In this document: piece by piece, positions 16,750-25,071 of the stretch
Layout: every line of letters begins with the position of its first letter
Position numbering within the stretch: the first letter of the stretch is position 1
Assembly (NCBI GenBank): GCA_017303575.1
Contig: JAFLCL010000025.1
Location: 1 to 56,438, forward strand
Direction of reading: 5' to 3'
DNA: 56,438 nucleotides
DNA from: Deltaproteobacteria bacterium
GTDB taxonomy: Bacteria > Myxococcota_A > Polyangia > Polyangiales > Sandaracinaceae
The notes under the pieces: generated by a model
What the model saw: the letters and a program-made list of their open reading frames with translations, nothing else
The model's database searches: none
Told to the model about the DNA's origin: nothing
Program-made: the position numbers and the translations under genes

Positions 16750-17892
16750 ATGCAGATTCTGGTCAATGCCACCTCGGTGCGACTGGGTGGGGGCATCACG
16801 GTGCTGCGCAATCTCCTGCCGGCGCTCACCGAGGCGGACGGCGGACGCCATCGCTACGTCGTGATCGCGCACGAAGACTCCGCGGACATCATCGACCCTC
16901 GTCGTTCCCGCGTGGTCGTCGAGACCGCGAGAGCCGGAAAGTCTCTCGTCTCTCGGATGTCCTGGGAACAGCTCCGACTCCCCCTCCGCTCGCTGATCGA
17001 CCGAGCGGACGTGGTGTTCTCGCCAGGGGGGATCGCGGTCCTCGGCTGCCCGAAGCCCCAGGTGCTCATGTTCCAGAACATGGCGCCGTTCGAAGCCCGG
17101 GTGGTCGCGCGCGCGCCGACACCCAAACGTCACAGACTGCTGCTCTTGCGTCACCTCGGGGCGCTCTCGGGCAGGCTGGCGCAGAGGGTGGTGTTCATCT
17201 CCGACTACGCCCGAAACGCCATCGCCCCGCTCATCGGTGGCGGCTCGCAGCGCTCACGCGTCATCCATCTGGGGCGTGATGAAGCGTTTCAGCCGAGTGC
17301 CGCCACCGGCGCTGGGGCCGACGCGACGGCGGCGCGGTTCGCACTGCCCGCCAGGTACCTCCTCAGCGTGTCGCAGTTCTATTTCCACAAGAACTTCCTG
17401 GAGCTGATCGACGCGTTTGCGACGGCCATCCCCGACCTACCGGACGACGTCGCGCTGGTGATCGCGGGCGGGGAGCACGAGCCGGCGTACGCACGAGCCG
17501 TCCGCGAGAGGATCGAGGTGAGAGGTCTCGGGGCCCGCGTGCGCTTGCTCGGGGAAGTTCCGTACTCGGATCTACCCACGCTGTACGCGCGCTGTCTCGC
17601 CGTGATCTTCCCGAGTGTCGTGGAGAGCTTTCCCAACGTTCTCGTGGAGGGTCTGGCCTCGGGTGCGCCCACGTTCGCCTCGGCCCTCGGTCCCATGAAG
17701 GAGATCGCCGGCGACGCCGCGGAGTACTTCGATCCCTACGACCGCGCGGCCATCTCCCGGGCGATCTCGCGCGCGTGCTCGGAGACCGAGCTCCGCGATG
17801 GCATGCGCGCCCGCGGCATCGCGCGCGCATCCCAGTTCACGTGGAACAAGACCGCACACGAGCTGCTCGGTGTCATGGAGGCGGCTGCCTGA
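16750..17892 (+). CDS. GT4-family glycosyltransferase
   Basis: A 380-residue protein of GT-B fold. The N-terminal acceptor domain starts MQILVNATSVRLGGGI (Gly-rich loop) with start ATG at 16750. The donor domain begins near residue 190: LSVSQFYFHKNFLELIDAF, LVIAGGEHEPAY, VRLLGEVPYSDLPTLYARC. The retaining-GT4 EX7E signature is in VESFPNVLVEGLASG (about residues 297-311). Family members transfer hexoses or related sugars from nucleotide sugars to glycans, lipids or antigens. No other polysaccharide genes are close, so the acceptor is unknown. No membrane segment is visible. It is alone on its strand after a possible promoter-rich stretch. Confidence 0.9.
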   Translation: MQILVNATSVRLGGGITVLRNLLPALTEADGGRHRYVVIAHEDSADIIDPRRSRVVVETARAGKSLVSRMSWEQLRLPLRSLIDRADVVFSPGGIAVLGCPKPQVLMFQNMAPFEARVVARAPTPKRHRLLLLRHLGALSGRLAQRVVFISDYARNAIAPLIGGGSQRSRVIHLGRDEAFQPSAATGAGADATAARFALPARYLLSVSQFYFHKNFLELIDAFATAIPDLPDDVALVIAGGEHEPAYARAVRERIEVRGLGARVRLLGEVPYSDLPTLYARCLAVIFPSVVESFPNVLVEGLASGAPTFASALGPMKEIAGDAAEYFDPYDRAAISRAISRACSETELRDGMRARGIARASQFTWNKTAHELLGVMEAAA

Positions 17893-17914
17893 GGCGCCGT
17901 AGAAAGGATGGAGA

Positions 17915-18100
17915 ATGGGAGACTCGAACTTCGGAAAGACACACACCGCGTCGCAGTTTCACGACGCGACGAACGCGCTCCATCGCCGTCGCGCGGCGCG
18001 ACGAGCCGAAGAGCCGCCAAAGGCCGTGTCGGATCTCTCCGCCGAACGAGCACAGCCGGCCGCCCAGAACCGCAAAACGCCCGATGATGACGACGAATGA
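17915..18100 (+). CDS. Small charged hypothetical protein
   Basis: A 61-residue frame starts 22 nt after the glycosyltransferase stop, with AAAGGATGGAGA directly before the ATG. The product is hydrophilic and probably disordered: FGKTHTASQFHDATNALHRRRAARR in two pieces of basic character, then an acidic tail ending DDDDE. No family is recognised. The good ribosome site is the main support. Confidence 0.4.
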   Translation: MGDSNFGKTHTASQFHDATNALHRRRAARRAEEPPKAVSDLSAERAQPAAQNRKTPDDDDE

Positions 18101-18226
18101 GAGAGCGGGCTGATGCCCCCCCATCCGGCCGCGTGCCGCGCGGGATCCAGGCCAGAGTCTCCGTGCACACTGGCTAGTCCCAACTGCCGCGACTGACGTG
18201 CTCATGCCCTCCACGTTGCCTGTGCA

Positions 18227-18256
18227 TTGACACGGTTGGCCGACGCTCTCTACCAT
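18227..18256 (+). promoter_or_regulatory. Candidate sigma-70-type promoter for the four-gene signalling cassette
   Basis: TTGACA (18227-18232) is a perfect -35 hexamer. After an 18-nt spacer comes TACCAT (18251-18256), which keeps four of six -10 positions. A transcript would start about ten bases before the ATG at 18273, leaving AGGGG as ribosome site. This is the best promoter candidate seen in the window. Confidence 0.5.
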
Positions 18257-18272
18257 CCATGAACAGGGGCTC

Positions 18273-21005
18273 ATGAACCACCGCGCGAATGATTGGTTGC
18301 TGCACGAGCCGGGGGCAAAGGACTTCGGTCGCGTGTATGCCGCCGTGCGAGAGCAGATCAGCGAATCGCTCGAAGCGGAGCTGGGCAAACGTCCGATCTT
18401 CGCGAGCGTCATGGCGCTGCCGCTCGAGCAGCGCGAGGCGCTCCGTCAGGAATCGTGGCGGAGGCTGGAGCGCGCGCTGGCGGGCGACTGGGCCCAATAC
18501 GAGGAGGCCCTTCGCCGCGATGGTGCCATCTATGGCGCGCTCGGAATGGGATTCTCCGACTGGTACGAGATCGTCACCCTCTGGGCGCGAACCATGATTC
18601 CTGCGCTCGTCGGGGAGTTGAGCGGTGACCCCGCGCGGCTGAGCGCTGCGCTCGTCGCGATGCAGGCACTGACCGATGCGGTCATGTCCGTCCTCGGCCG
18701 CGCCTACGTGGCGGCGTCCGAGCAGCGCCTGCGCGACAACGAAGAAGACCTGGCGGCCACCCTCGAGTGCATTCCGGATGCTGTCTTGGTCAGCGACGCC
18801 TCCGGACGCGTGACGCGGGTGAACCCGAGCGCGACAAGGCTGCTCGAGGCGCCTGCGGAGGCAATCGTGGGGCTTCCGATCGCTGACGTGGCCCGACTGT
18901 CGAGCGACCCGCAGATGGACATCGAGGGCGCCCTTCTGCTGCAGCGCGGAGGCCAGATGGTGCCGGTGCTCGCAGCCCGCTCCGCCATCCAGCGACAGGA
19001 CGGGACGCGCACGGGGGAGGTCGTGGTGCTCAAGGACGATCGCGTGCACCGCGAGCGTCAGGTCAGGCTCGCGCGCTGGGCGGCAGTCTTCGAGAGGGTC
19101 TCGTGGGGCATGGTGATCGCGGCCGACGAAGGCGTGATCGAGCACGCGAATGCCGCCTTCGGGCGGTCCTACGGACAGGACCCGGAGAGCTTCGTCGGCA
19201 CGGCGGTGCAAGCGCTCTACGCGCCAGGAGAGCTGGACCGAATTCGGGGCGAGCGGGACGAGGCGCGCAGGACCGGGAGGATCACTCTCGAGGCGATGCA
19301 CCGCCGGCCGGACGGAACCGAGTTCCCGGTGCGGGTGGACGCCGCACAGATCCCCGGCCTCGGTGGGCGTCCTTCGTGGGTGTTGAGCATCCACGACCTC
19401 ACCACGGCTCGTCAGGTGGAGGCGCTCAAGCGGCGGAGTGAAGAGCTCGAGGTGGAGAACCGGCGGATCGAGGAGGCGAGCCGCATGAAGAGCGAGTTCC
19501 TCGCGAACATGTCGCACGAGCTGCGAACGCCCTTGAACTCGATCCTCGGATTCTCGGATCTCTTGGCGCGCGAGGAGGTGGGGGCGCTGAGCGACGAGCA
19601 GCGCGACTTCGTCTCCGACATCCACGCGAGCGGCAAGCACCTCCTGCGCTTGATCAACGACGTGCTCGATCTGTCCAAGGTGGAGGCCGGCAAGCTGGAG
19701 CTGCACCCCGAGGCCACGCGGATGTCCACGGTCCTCGCGGAGGTCACGAGCGTGCTCATGCCCATCTCGCGGGAGCGGGGGATTCGCATCGATCAGACGG
19801 TCGCGAGCGACGCGGAGGCGCTGCACCTCGATCCGGGCCGGCTCAAGCAGGTGCTCTACAACTTCCTCTCGAACGCCATCAAGTTCTCCCCCGAGGGCGG
19901 CACGGTGGCAGTCGAGGTGCGATGTGAGGGTCCCGCAGCGTTCCGGATCTCGGTCCGCGATCGAGGTCCGGGCATCGCCCCCGCAGACCTCGAACGGTTG
20001 TTCGTCGAGTTCGAGCAGCTGGATTCGGGTCGTTCGAAATCCCACGCGGGCACCGGCCTCGGCCTCGCGCTCACGAGACGCCTCGTCGAGGCGCAGGGTG
20101 GGAGCGTCGGTGTCGAGAGCACCCTCGGACAGGGCAGCACGTTCTACGCGATCCTCCCGCTGCGCGCGCACACCAAGACCTCGCTGCCACGACCGCGCCA
20201 GATCCCCGGCGTCGTTCCTGGGGCTCCGCGCATCCTCGTGGTGGAGGACGACGCACAGGATCAAGAGCGGCTCGTCGCCGCGCTCGTCGCGGCGGGGTTC
20301 GCTGTGGACACGGCGGTCACCGGCGCGCAGGCGCTCGAGGCCATCCACGCACGCGCCTACGACGCGATCACCCTCGATCTCCTCCTCCCCGACACGACCG
20401 GCCTCTCGGTGCTCGCGGCCCTACGCAAGGCACCTGCGGGACGAAGCACGCCTGTGATCGTGGTCTCGGTGGTGACCGAGCACGTCACCGGCGGGTTCGT
20501 CGTGCACGACGTCATCGAGAAGCCCCTGGACGGAGCCTCGCTCGTGTCGTCGCTGGCGCGTGCGGGTGTGGTCGCGCCCGGACATGCGCCGATCCTGATC
20601 GTCGACGACGACGAGCGATCCGCGAAGCTCGCGGCCGCGACGCTCGCGGGGGCTGGCTGGCGCACCGTCACGGCCTCCAACGGCGCGGCAGCGCTCGAGC
20701 GTGCGAACGAGGAGCGGCCGGCGGCCGTGGTCCTCGATCTGGTCATGCCGGTCCTGGACGGGTTCGGGTTTCTCGAGAAGTTCCGCGCGGACCCGAGGTG
20801 GCTGTCGGTGCCAGTGTTCGTCTGGACGGTGAAGGATCTCGGCACGGACGAGATGAGGGAGTTGGCGAAGCGAGCCGAGAGAGTCCTTCCCAAGGATGGG
20901 AGTGGAGCACGCACGCTGGTGGAGCAGATTCGAGAACAGCTCGACCGGCCGCCACCTTCCACGGTCTTCGACGAGGACGTTCCTCGGGACGCGGGGCCAC
21001 CATGA
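18273..21005 (+). CDS. Hybrid sensor histidine kinase, two PAS and two receivers
   Basis: A 910-residue soluble kinase. Residues 1-150 are an all-helical sensor without a sure family (ALGMGFSDWYEIVTLWAR; the pattern recalls globin-like or RsbRD-type sensors). Two PAS regions follow (about 155-275, ECIPDAVLVSDASGRV, and 280-385, HANAAFGRSYGQDPE). The H-box is FLANMSHELRTPLNSILGF, His near residue 415. The ATPase has FLSNAIKFSPEG and GTGLGLALTRRLVEAQGG. Receiver 1 (650-765) has VVEDD and TLDLLLP; receiver 2 (770-890) has IVDDD, VLDLVMP and Lys in VLPKDG. Both look phosphorylatable. First gene of a cassette with 21058, 23932 and 25068, spaced 52, 12 and -4 nt. Confidence 0.93.
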   Translation: MNHRANDWLLHEPGAKDFGRVYAAVREQISESLEAELGKRPIFASVMALPLEQREALRQESWRRLERALAGDWAQYEEALRRDGAIYGALGMGFSDWYEIVTLWARTMIPALVGELSGDPARLSAALVAMQALTDAVMSVLGRAYVAASEQRLRDNEEDLAATLECIPDAVLVSDASGRVTRVNPSATRLLEAPAEAIVGLPIADVARLSSDPQMDIEGALLLQRGGQMVPVLAARSAIQRQDGTRTGEVVVLKDDRVHRERQVRLARWAAVFERVSWGMVIAADEGVIEHANAAFGRSYGQDPESFVGTAVQALYAPGELDRIRGERDEARRTGRITLEAMHRRPDGTEFPVRVDAAQIPGLGGRPSWVLSIHDLTTARQVEALKRRSEELEVENRRIEEASRMKSEFLANMSHELRTPLNSILGFSDLLAREEVGALSDEQRDFVSDIHASGKHLLRLINDVLDLSKVEAGKLELHPEATRMSTVLAEVTSVLMPISRERGIRIDQTVASDAEALHLDPGRLKQVLYNFLSNAIKFSPEGGTVAVEVRCEGPAAFRISVRDRGPGIAPADLERLFVEFEQLDSGRSKSHAGTGLGLALTRRLVEAQGGSVGVESTLGQGSTFYAILPLRAHTKTSLPRPRQIPGVVPGAPRILVVEDDAQDQERLVAALVAAGFAVDTAVTGAQALEAIHARAYDAITLDLLLPDTTGLSVLAALRKAPAGRSTPVIVVSVVTEHVTGGFVVHDVIEKPLDGASLVSSLARAGVVAPGHAPILIVDDDERSAKLAAATLAGAGWRTVTASNGAAALERANEERPAAVVLDLVMPVLDGFGFLEKFRADPRWLSVPVFVWTVKDLGTDEMRELAKRAERVLPKDGSGARTLVEQIREQLDRPPPSTVFDEDVPRDAGPP

Positions 21006-21057
21006 GTCGAGCTACCGCCTCGGGGCTCGCGGCGCCGTTCGCGACGCGGAGGACGCC

Positions 21058-23919
21058 ATGACCCTCCCCATCGTCCTCGTGGTGGACGACAACGCCACGA
21101 CCCGGCGCTTCATCCACGCCGTGCTGCGCCACGAGAACGTGGAGATCGTCGAGGCGGTGAGCGCGCGCGCGGCGCTCCAAGCGGCGAAGACCTGTCGCCC
21201 CGACATCGTGCTGCTCGACATCATGCTCCCTGATGGCAGCGGGTTCGATCTCGTCGCTCCTCTCCGCGACGCGCTCGGCGCGCCGGTCCCGGTTCTGGCG
21301 GTCACCGGCCTGATCTCGCGCGCGGACGAGGGCCGTTTGGGCAGCGCAGGCTTCGACGACATCGTCCACAAGCCCATCGATCCAGTTCGGCTCCGCGCTG
21401 CATTGCGAGCGTTCCTGCCGGAGCGCGCCTCCTCGCAGGTGGCGATCGGCGCGGGGAAGAAGCTCGTCTACGTGGACGACGATCCGGTGCAGCGAAAGCT
21501 GGCCGCGTTCCGACTGAGCCGTATCGGCTTCGAGGTGTTCCAAGCGGGCGATGCGACACAGGCGCTCGAGCTCACCCGCACGAAGCAGCCCGACATCGTG
21601 GTGAGCGACGTGCTCATGCCCGGCATCGACGGCTTCCAGCTCTGCTCGCTCGTGCGCGGCGACCCGCAGATCGCGCGGACCCCGGTGATCCTCATCACCA
21701 ACAGCTACCTCGAAGAAGACGATCGGGTGCTCGCCTCGAAGATCGGCGCCGACGGATACGTGATCCGCTCGCACGATCTGCGCGAGCTGATCTCGACGCT
21801 CGATTCGCTCGGGTCGGGCGGCGAGCGCGGTTCCTACGTGTCCGCCGTCGAGGTCTCCGGCACGGGGACCGATCGTCTGGTCCGCGCAGCCCACCAGCTC
21901 GACCGCCAGCTCGGGCTCAACGTCGCGCTCACGCAGCGAACCGCCGTGCTCTCGGCGCAGCTCAAGATCCTCGGCGGCCTCACCAACACGTTGCTCGACG
22001 ACGGCGACGTCGAGAGCGCGCTCGACCAGGCCCTGCATGCGTGCCTCGACGCGGGAGGGATCTCGTGGGGCCTGCTCTTCGTCAAAGACCGCCACGAGTG
22101 GACGAGCAGGACGCTGGGTCTGACCGACGTCGAGCGTCGCGTCGCCAAGTCCTCCCTCGACACTGTCATCGAGGCGCTCCAGCGTGGCTCGCGCGCGCGA
22201 GCGCCGATCCGCATGGAGGGCAGTCTCGTGGGGCTCGAGATCGGCAGTGTGGCGCTGGTCGTGCCCGTGGCACGCAAGGACGAGCTGCTCGGCGCGATCG
22301 TCTTGAGACTCTCGCCCACCCTCGACGAACAGCGCGTCGCGTTCATCCAGGTCATCGCGGGGCAGCTCGCGCTCGTCATCGCGCTGGCGAGGACCTTCCA
22401 GCGCCTCGACGACACCTCCAAGGCGGAGCGAGCGCGAGCACGCCTCCTCGCTTCGACCGTCGATGCGATCGCCAGCCCACTGCTCGTCGTGGACGCGGCG
22501 GGCAAGGCCTCGCGATGGAACCCCAGCGGCGAGGCGTATCGGTTCTTGACCAACGCGGGGAAAGACCCCGGAAAGACAGTGCTCAACGCGGAGCAGACGC
22601 GAGTGTTGGAGTGGGCGGACGGGCCGATCGGTCGCGCCATCGCGGGGGCCGAGGTCGACGACGTCGAGGTCTGCGTACGCTGCGAGGCCAACGAGACGCG
22701 CTGGCTTCGCGTCACCGCGCGCGCGTTTCACGACGACGAGTCGCGGACGGCGGGCGCCGTGGCGGTGATCCGAGACATCACCGAAGATCGCCGCGCCCAG
22801 GCGCGGCTCGTGGTGAACGATCGCCTCGCGTCGATCGGCGTCCTGGCGGCCGGCGTCGCTCATGAGATCAACAACCCGCTCACCTCGGTCATCGCCGAGA
22901 TCGAGATGGGCGTGCAGACGATTCACACGCCCGATCGAGCGATCGAGCACCTCGAGACGGCGCTCGATGCCGCGCACCGTGTGCGCACGATCGTCAGCGA
23001 TCTCCGAAACCTCTCCCGTGACAGCGCCGAGGATGCCGTCTCGAGCGTGGACCTCGCGCGGGTGATCGACACAGCGGTTCGTCTGGCGGGCCCTCACTCG
23101 CGGGCGGCGCGGGTGACGGTGAGCCCGTGGGTCGATCGACCACCTCAGGTCACAGGGAACGAAGGCCGCCTCGTCCAGGTCTTTCTGAACCTCATCGTGA
23201 ACGCGGTTCAGGCCATGCCGGAAGAGCTGCCGCTCGAGCGACGGGTGGTGACGATCCGAGCCGAGCGCGGTCGCGACGGCGGCGCACGCGTCGAGGTGGT
23301 GGACACCGGGACCGGCATGAGCCCCGAAGTGCGCGGCCGGATCTTCACTCCGTTCTTCACCACCAAGCCACCCGGCACCGGGACTGGACTGGGCCTCTCG
23401 ATCTCGCAGCGGATCATCACGCAGCTCTCGGGGACCATCGACTGCGACTCGGCGCCGGGGGTCGGCACGACGTTCTCGATCTGGCTTCCTGCCGCCGCAG
23501 ACAACGATCTCCGGCGATCAGGCCCACGTCCCGCGGTCTCGGAGACCCCGAGGCGGAGGGTGTTGGTGGTGGCGGACCCCTTCGTGCGCCAGACGGTGAC
23601 TCGCGCGCTCCGCGCCGACAACGAGGTCATCGCGCTCGGCAGCGGCGCCCAGGCCTGGGCTCGCCTCGAGGCGGGAGAGCCGTTCGACTTGGTGATCTAC
23701 GACGCGCACGCGCCCGACATCGATGCTGCCAACCTGCTCGCGCGCCTCGGCGACAGCCCCCTCGCGCAGCGCTTCATCGTCGTCCACGGCAAGACCTCGA
23801 ATCCCGAGGTGCGGGAGCGGCTCACGCAGCGGGGTGTGCCCACGCTCGAGAAGCCGCTCCAGCCGGCTCCGCTCATCGCCTTGGCCAACCGTGTCTGGAC
23901 TGGCTTCGCACGACCCTGA
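21058..23919 (+). CDS. Hybrid histidine kinase with two N-terminal receivers, GAF, PAS and a degenerate C-terminal receiver
   Basis: A 953-residue soluble protein starts at ATG 21058, with GGAGG six bases upstream; the frame is open further back but overlaps the previous gene's end. Receiver 1 (1-120: VVDDN, LLDIMLP, VHKPID) and receiver 2 (about 138-260: VDDDP, VVSDVLMP, with Lys replaced in YVIRSHD) come first. A GAF-like region (330-470) and a PAS (485-600) follow. The H-box is VLAAGVAHEINNPLTSVI (His near 603); ATPase motifs are FLNLIVNAVQAMP and GTGLGLSISQRIITQLSG. The last 105 residues form a third receiver lacking the acidic pair (VVADPF) but keeping VIYDAH and LEKPL. Two receivers ahead of the kinase suggest it receives signals from another kinase, likely the upstream gene. 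Confidence 0.92.
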   Translation: MTLPIVLVVDDNATTRRFIHAVLRHENVEIVEAVSARAALQAAKTCRPDIVLLDIMLPDGSGFDLVAPLRDALGAPVPVLAVTGLISRADEGRLGSAGFDDIVHKPIDPVRLRAALRAFLPERASSQVAIGAGKKLVYVDDDPVQRKLAAFRLSRIGFEVFQAGDATQALELTRTKQPDIVVSDVLMPGIDGFQLCSLVRGDPQIARTPVILITNSYLEEDDRVLASKIGADGYVIRSHDLRELISTLDSLGSGGERGSYVSAVEVSGTGTDRLVRAAHQLDRQLGLNVALTQRTAVLSAQLKILGGLTNTLLDDGDVESALDQALHACLDAGGISWGLLFVKDRHEWTSRTLGLTDVERRVAKSSLDTVIEALQRGSRARAPIRMEGSLVGLEIGSVALVVPVARKDELLGAIVLRLSPTLDEQRVAFIQVIAGQLALVIALARTFQRLDDTSKAERARARLLASTVDAIASPLLVVDAAGKASRWNPSGEAYRFLTNAGKDPGKTVLNAEQTRVLEWADGPIGRAIAGAEVDDVEVCVRCEANETRWLRVTARAFHDDESRTAGAVAVIRDITEDRRAQARLVVNDRLASIGVLAAGVAHEINNPLTSVIAEIEMGVQTIHTPDRAIEHLETALDAAHRVRTIVSDLRNLSRDSAEDAVSSVDLARVIDTAVRLAGPHSRAARVTVSPWVDRPPQVTGNEGRLVQVFLNLIVNAVQAMPEELPLERRVVTIRAERGRDGGARVEVVDTGTGMSPEVRGRIFTPFFTTKPPGTGTGLGLSISQRIITQLSGTIDCDSAPGVGTTFSIWLPAAADNDLRRSGPRPAVSETPRRRVLVVADPFVRQTVTRALRADNEVIALGSGAQAWARLEAGEPFDLVIYDAHAPDIDAANLLARLGDSPLAQRFIVVHGKTSNPEVRERLTQRGVPTLEKPLQPAPLIALANRVWTGFARP

Positions 23920-23931
23920 CAGGAGGAAGCA

Positions 23932-25071
23932 ATGGAAGTTGTACGCACCCCTACGGCCCGCGTCGTGCTCGTCGACGACGACCCGATGGTGGGAGCGAGC
24001 TTGAGCGGTCTCCTCAACCTCGCCGGATACGACGTGACGACGTTCACCGCCGCCGATCGCGCCATCGAGCACGTCCAGCGCGCGCCGGTGGACGTCATCC
24101 TCTCGGACGTGAACATGCCCGACATGACGGGGCTCGAGATGGTGGGGACGCTGCGGCGACTGAACCTCGACCTCCCAGTCATCTTCCTGACCGGCGCGCC
24201 GACCGTGGAGGATTCGATGCGGGCCATCGAGCTCGGCGCGTTTCGGTATCTGGCGAAGCCCGTCAATTCCGCCGACCTGAACACAGTGGTCCGCGAAGCC
24301 CTGAAGTGGTCGCGACTGACACGCGCCGCCACGGAGGGCCCTTCCTCCGCGGCCCGCGCCGCGCTCGAGCGCTCGTTCGCGAGCGCGCTCGCGACGGTGA
24401 GGCTCGTCTATCAGCCCATCGTCTCCACCGCGACGCGCCAGACCTTCGGCTACGAGGCCCTCATGAGGTCCTCGGAGCCGTCGCTGCCGTCACCGCCGGC
24501 GGTGCTCGATGCGGCCGAGCGCCTGGGCCAGATCCACACGCTGGGTCGACGCCTCCGCGACGCTTGTGCCGCCCAGATCACCGCCGCTCAGCCGTGCGAT
24601 CACACGTTCTTCGTCAACCTCCACTCGAGCGACCTTGCAGATCCGACGCTGTACGACCCGACGAGCTCACTCGCGGCGCATGCAGCGTCCGTCGTCCTCG
24701 AGATCACCGAGCGCGCGTCCCTCGAGGGCATCGGCGAGGTCGAGCAGCGGATCGCGTCTCTCCGGAAGCTCGGATATCGCATCGCCGTCGACGACCTCGG
24801 CGCCGGCTATGCGGGCCTCAGCTACTTCGCGCGGATCAGCCCGGACGTGGTCAAGATCGACATGTCGCTGACGCGCGACATCGACGGTGACCCCGTCAAG
24901 CGACGCGTCGTGGCTTCCATCTGCTCGCTCGCTCGGGACCTCGACATGCTCATCGTGGCCGAGGGCATCGAGACAGAGGGCGAGTTCGCGGTCGTCGCAG
25001 ATCTCGGCGTGGACCTCGTGCAGGGATACCTCATCGCTCGCCCCGCCCCCTACCCGGAGACCGCATCGTGA
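23932..25071 (+). CDS. Receiver-EAL cyclic di-GMP phosphodiesterase
   Basis: A 379-residue soluble protein with AGGAGG before the ATG. The receiver (8-125) has acidic pair D15/D16, phosphoacceptor D59 in ILSDVNMP, Thr87 and K109. The EAL domain (145-375) keeps every catalytic or metal-binding motif: EAL at 175-177 (GYEALMRS), N229 in FFVNLH, E260 in LEITER, D287-D288 in VDDLGAG, K308 in VKIDMS, E344 in AEGIE and Q364 in QGYLIA. It should hydrolyse c-di-GMP to pGpG, switched by phosphorylation from the two kinases just upstream. Its TGA overlaps the next gene's GTG, so the phosphodiesterase and the PilZ kinase are probably translationally coupled. Confidence 0.95.
   Translation: MEVVRTPTARVVLVDDDPMVGASLSGLLNLAGYDVTTFTAADRAIEHVQRAPVDVILSDVNMPDMTGLEMVGTLRRLNLDLPVIFLTGAPTVEDSMRAIELGAFRYLAKPVNSADLNTVVREALKWSRLTRAATEGPSSAARAALERSFASALATVRLVYQPIVSTATRQTFGYEALMRSSEPSLPSPPAVLDAAERLGQIHTLGRRLRDACAAQITAAQPCDHTFFVNLHSSDLADPTLYDPTSSLAAHAASVVLEITERASLEGIGEVEQRIASLRKLGYRIAVDDLGAGYAGLSYFARISPDVVKIDMSLTRDIDGDPVKRRVVASICSLARDLDMLIVAEGIETEGEFAVVADLGVDLVQGYLIARPAPYPETAS

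Noticed and set aside
16750..17892. Polysaccharide or secondary-metabolite gene cluster around the glycosyltransferase
   Set aside because: Only one glycosyltransferase is present; there is no polymerase, flippase, NRPS/PKS or tailoring gene next to it.
20743..23097. A 784-codon open frame on the - strand opposite the hybrid kinases
   Set aside because: The + strand carries receiver, GAF, PAS and kinase motifs; the antisense frame reads as Arg/Asp/His-rich noise.
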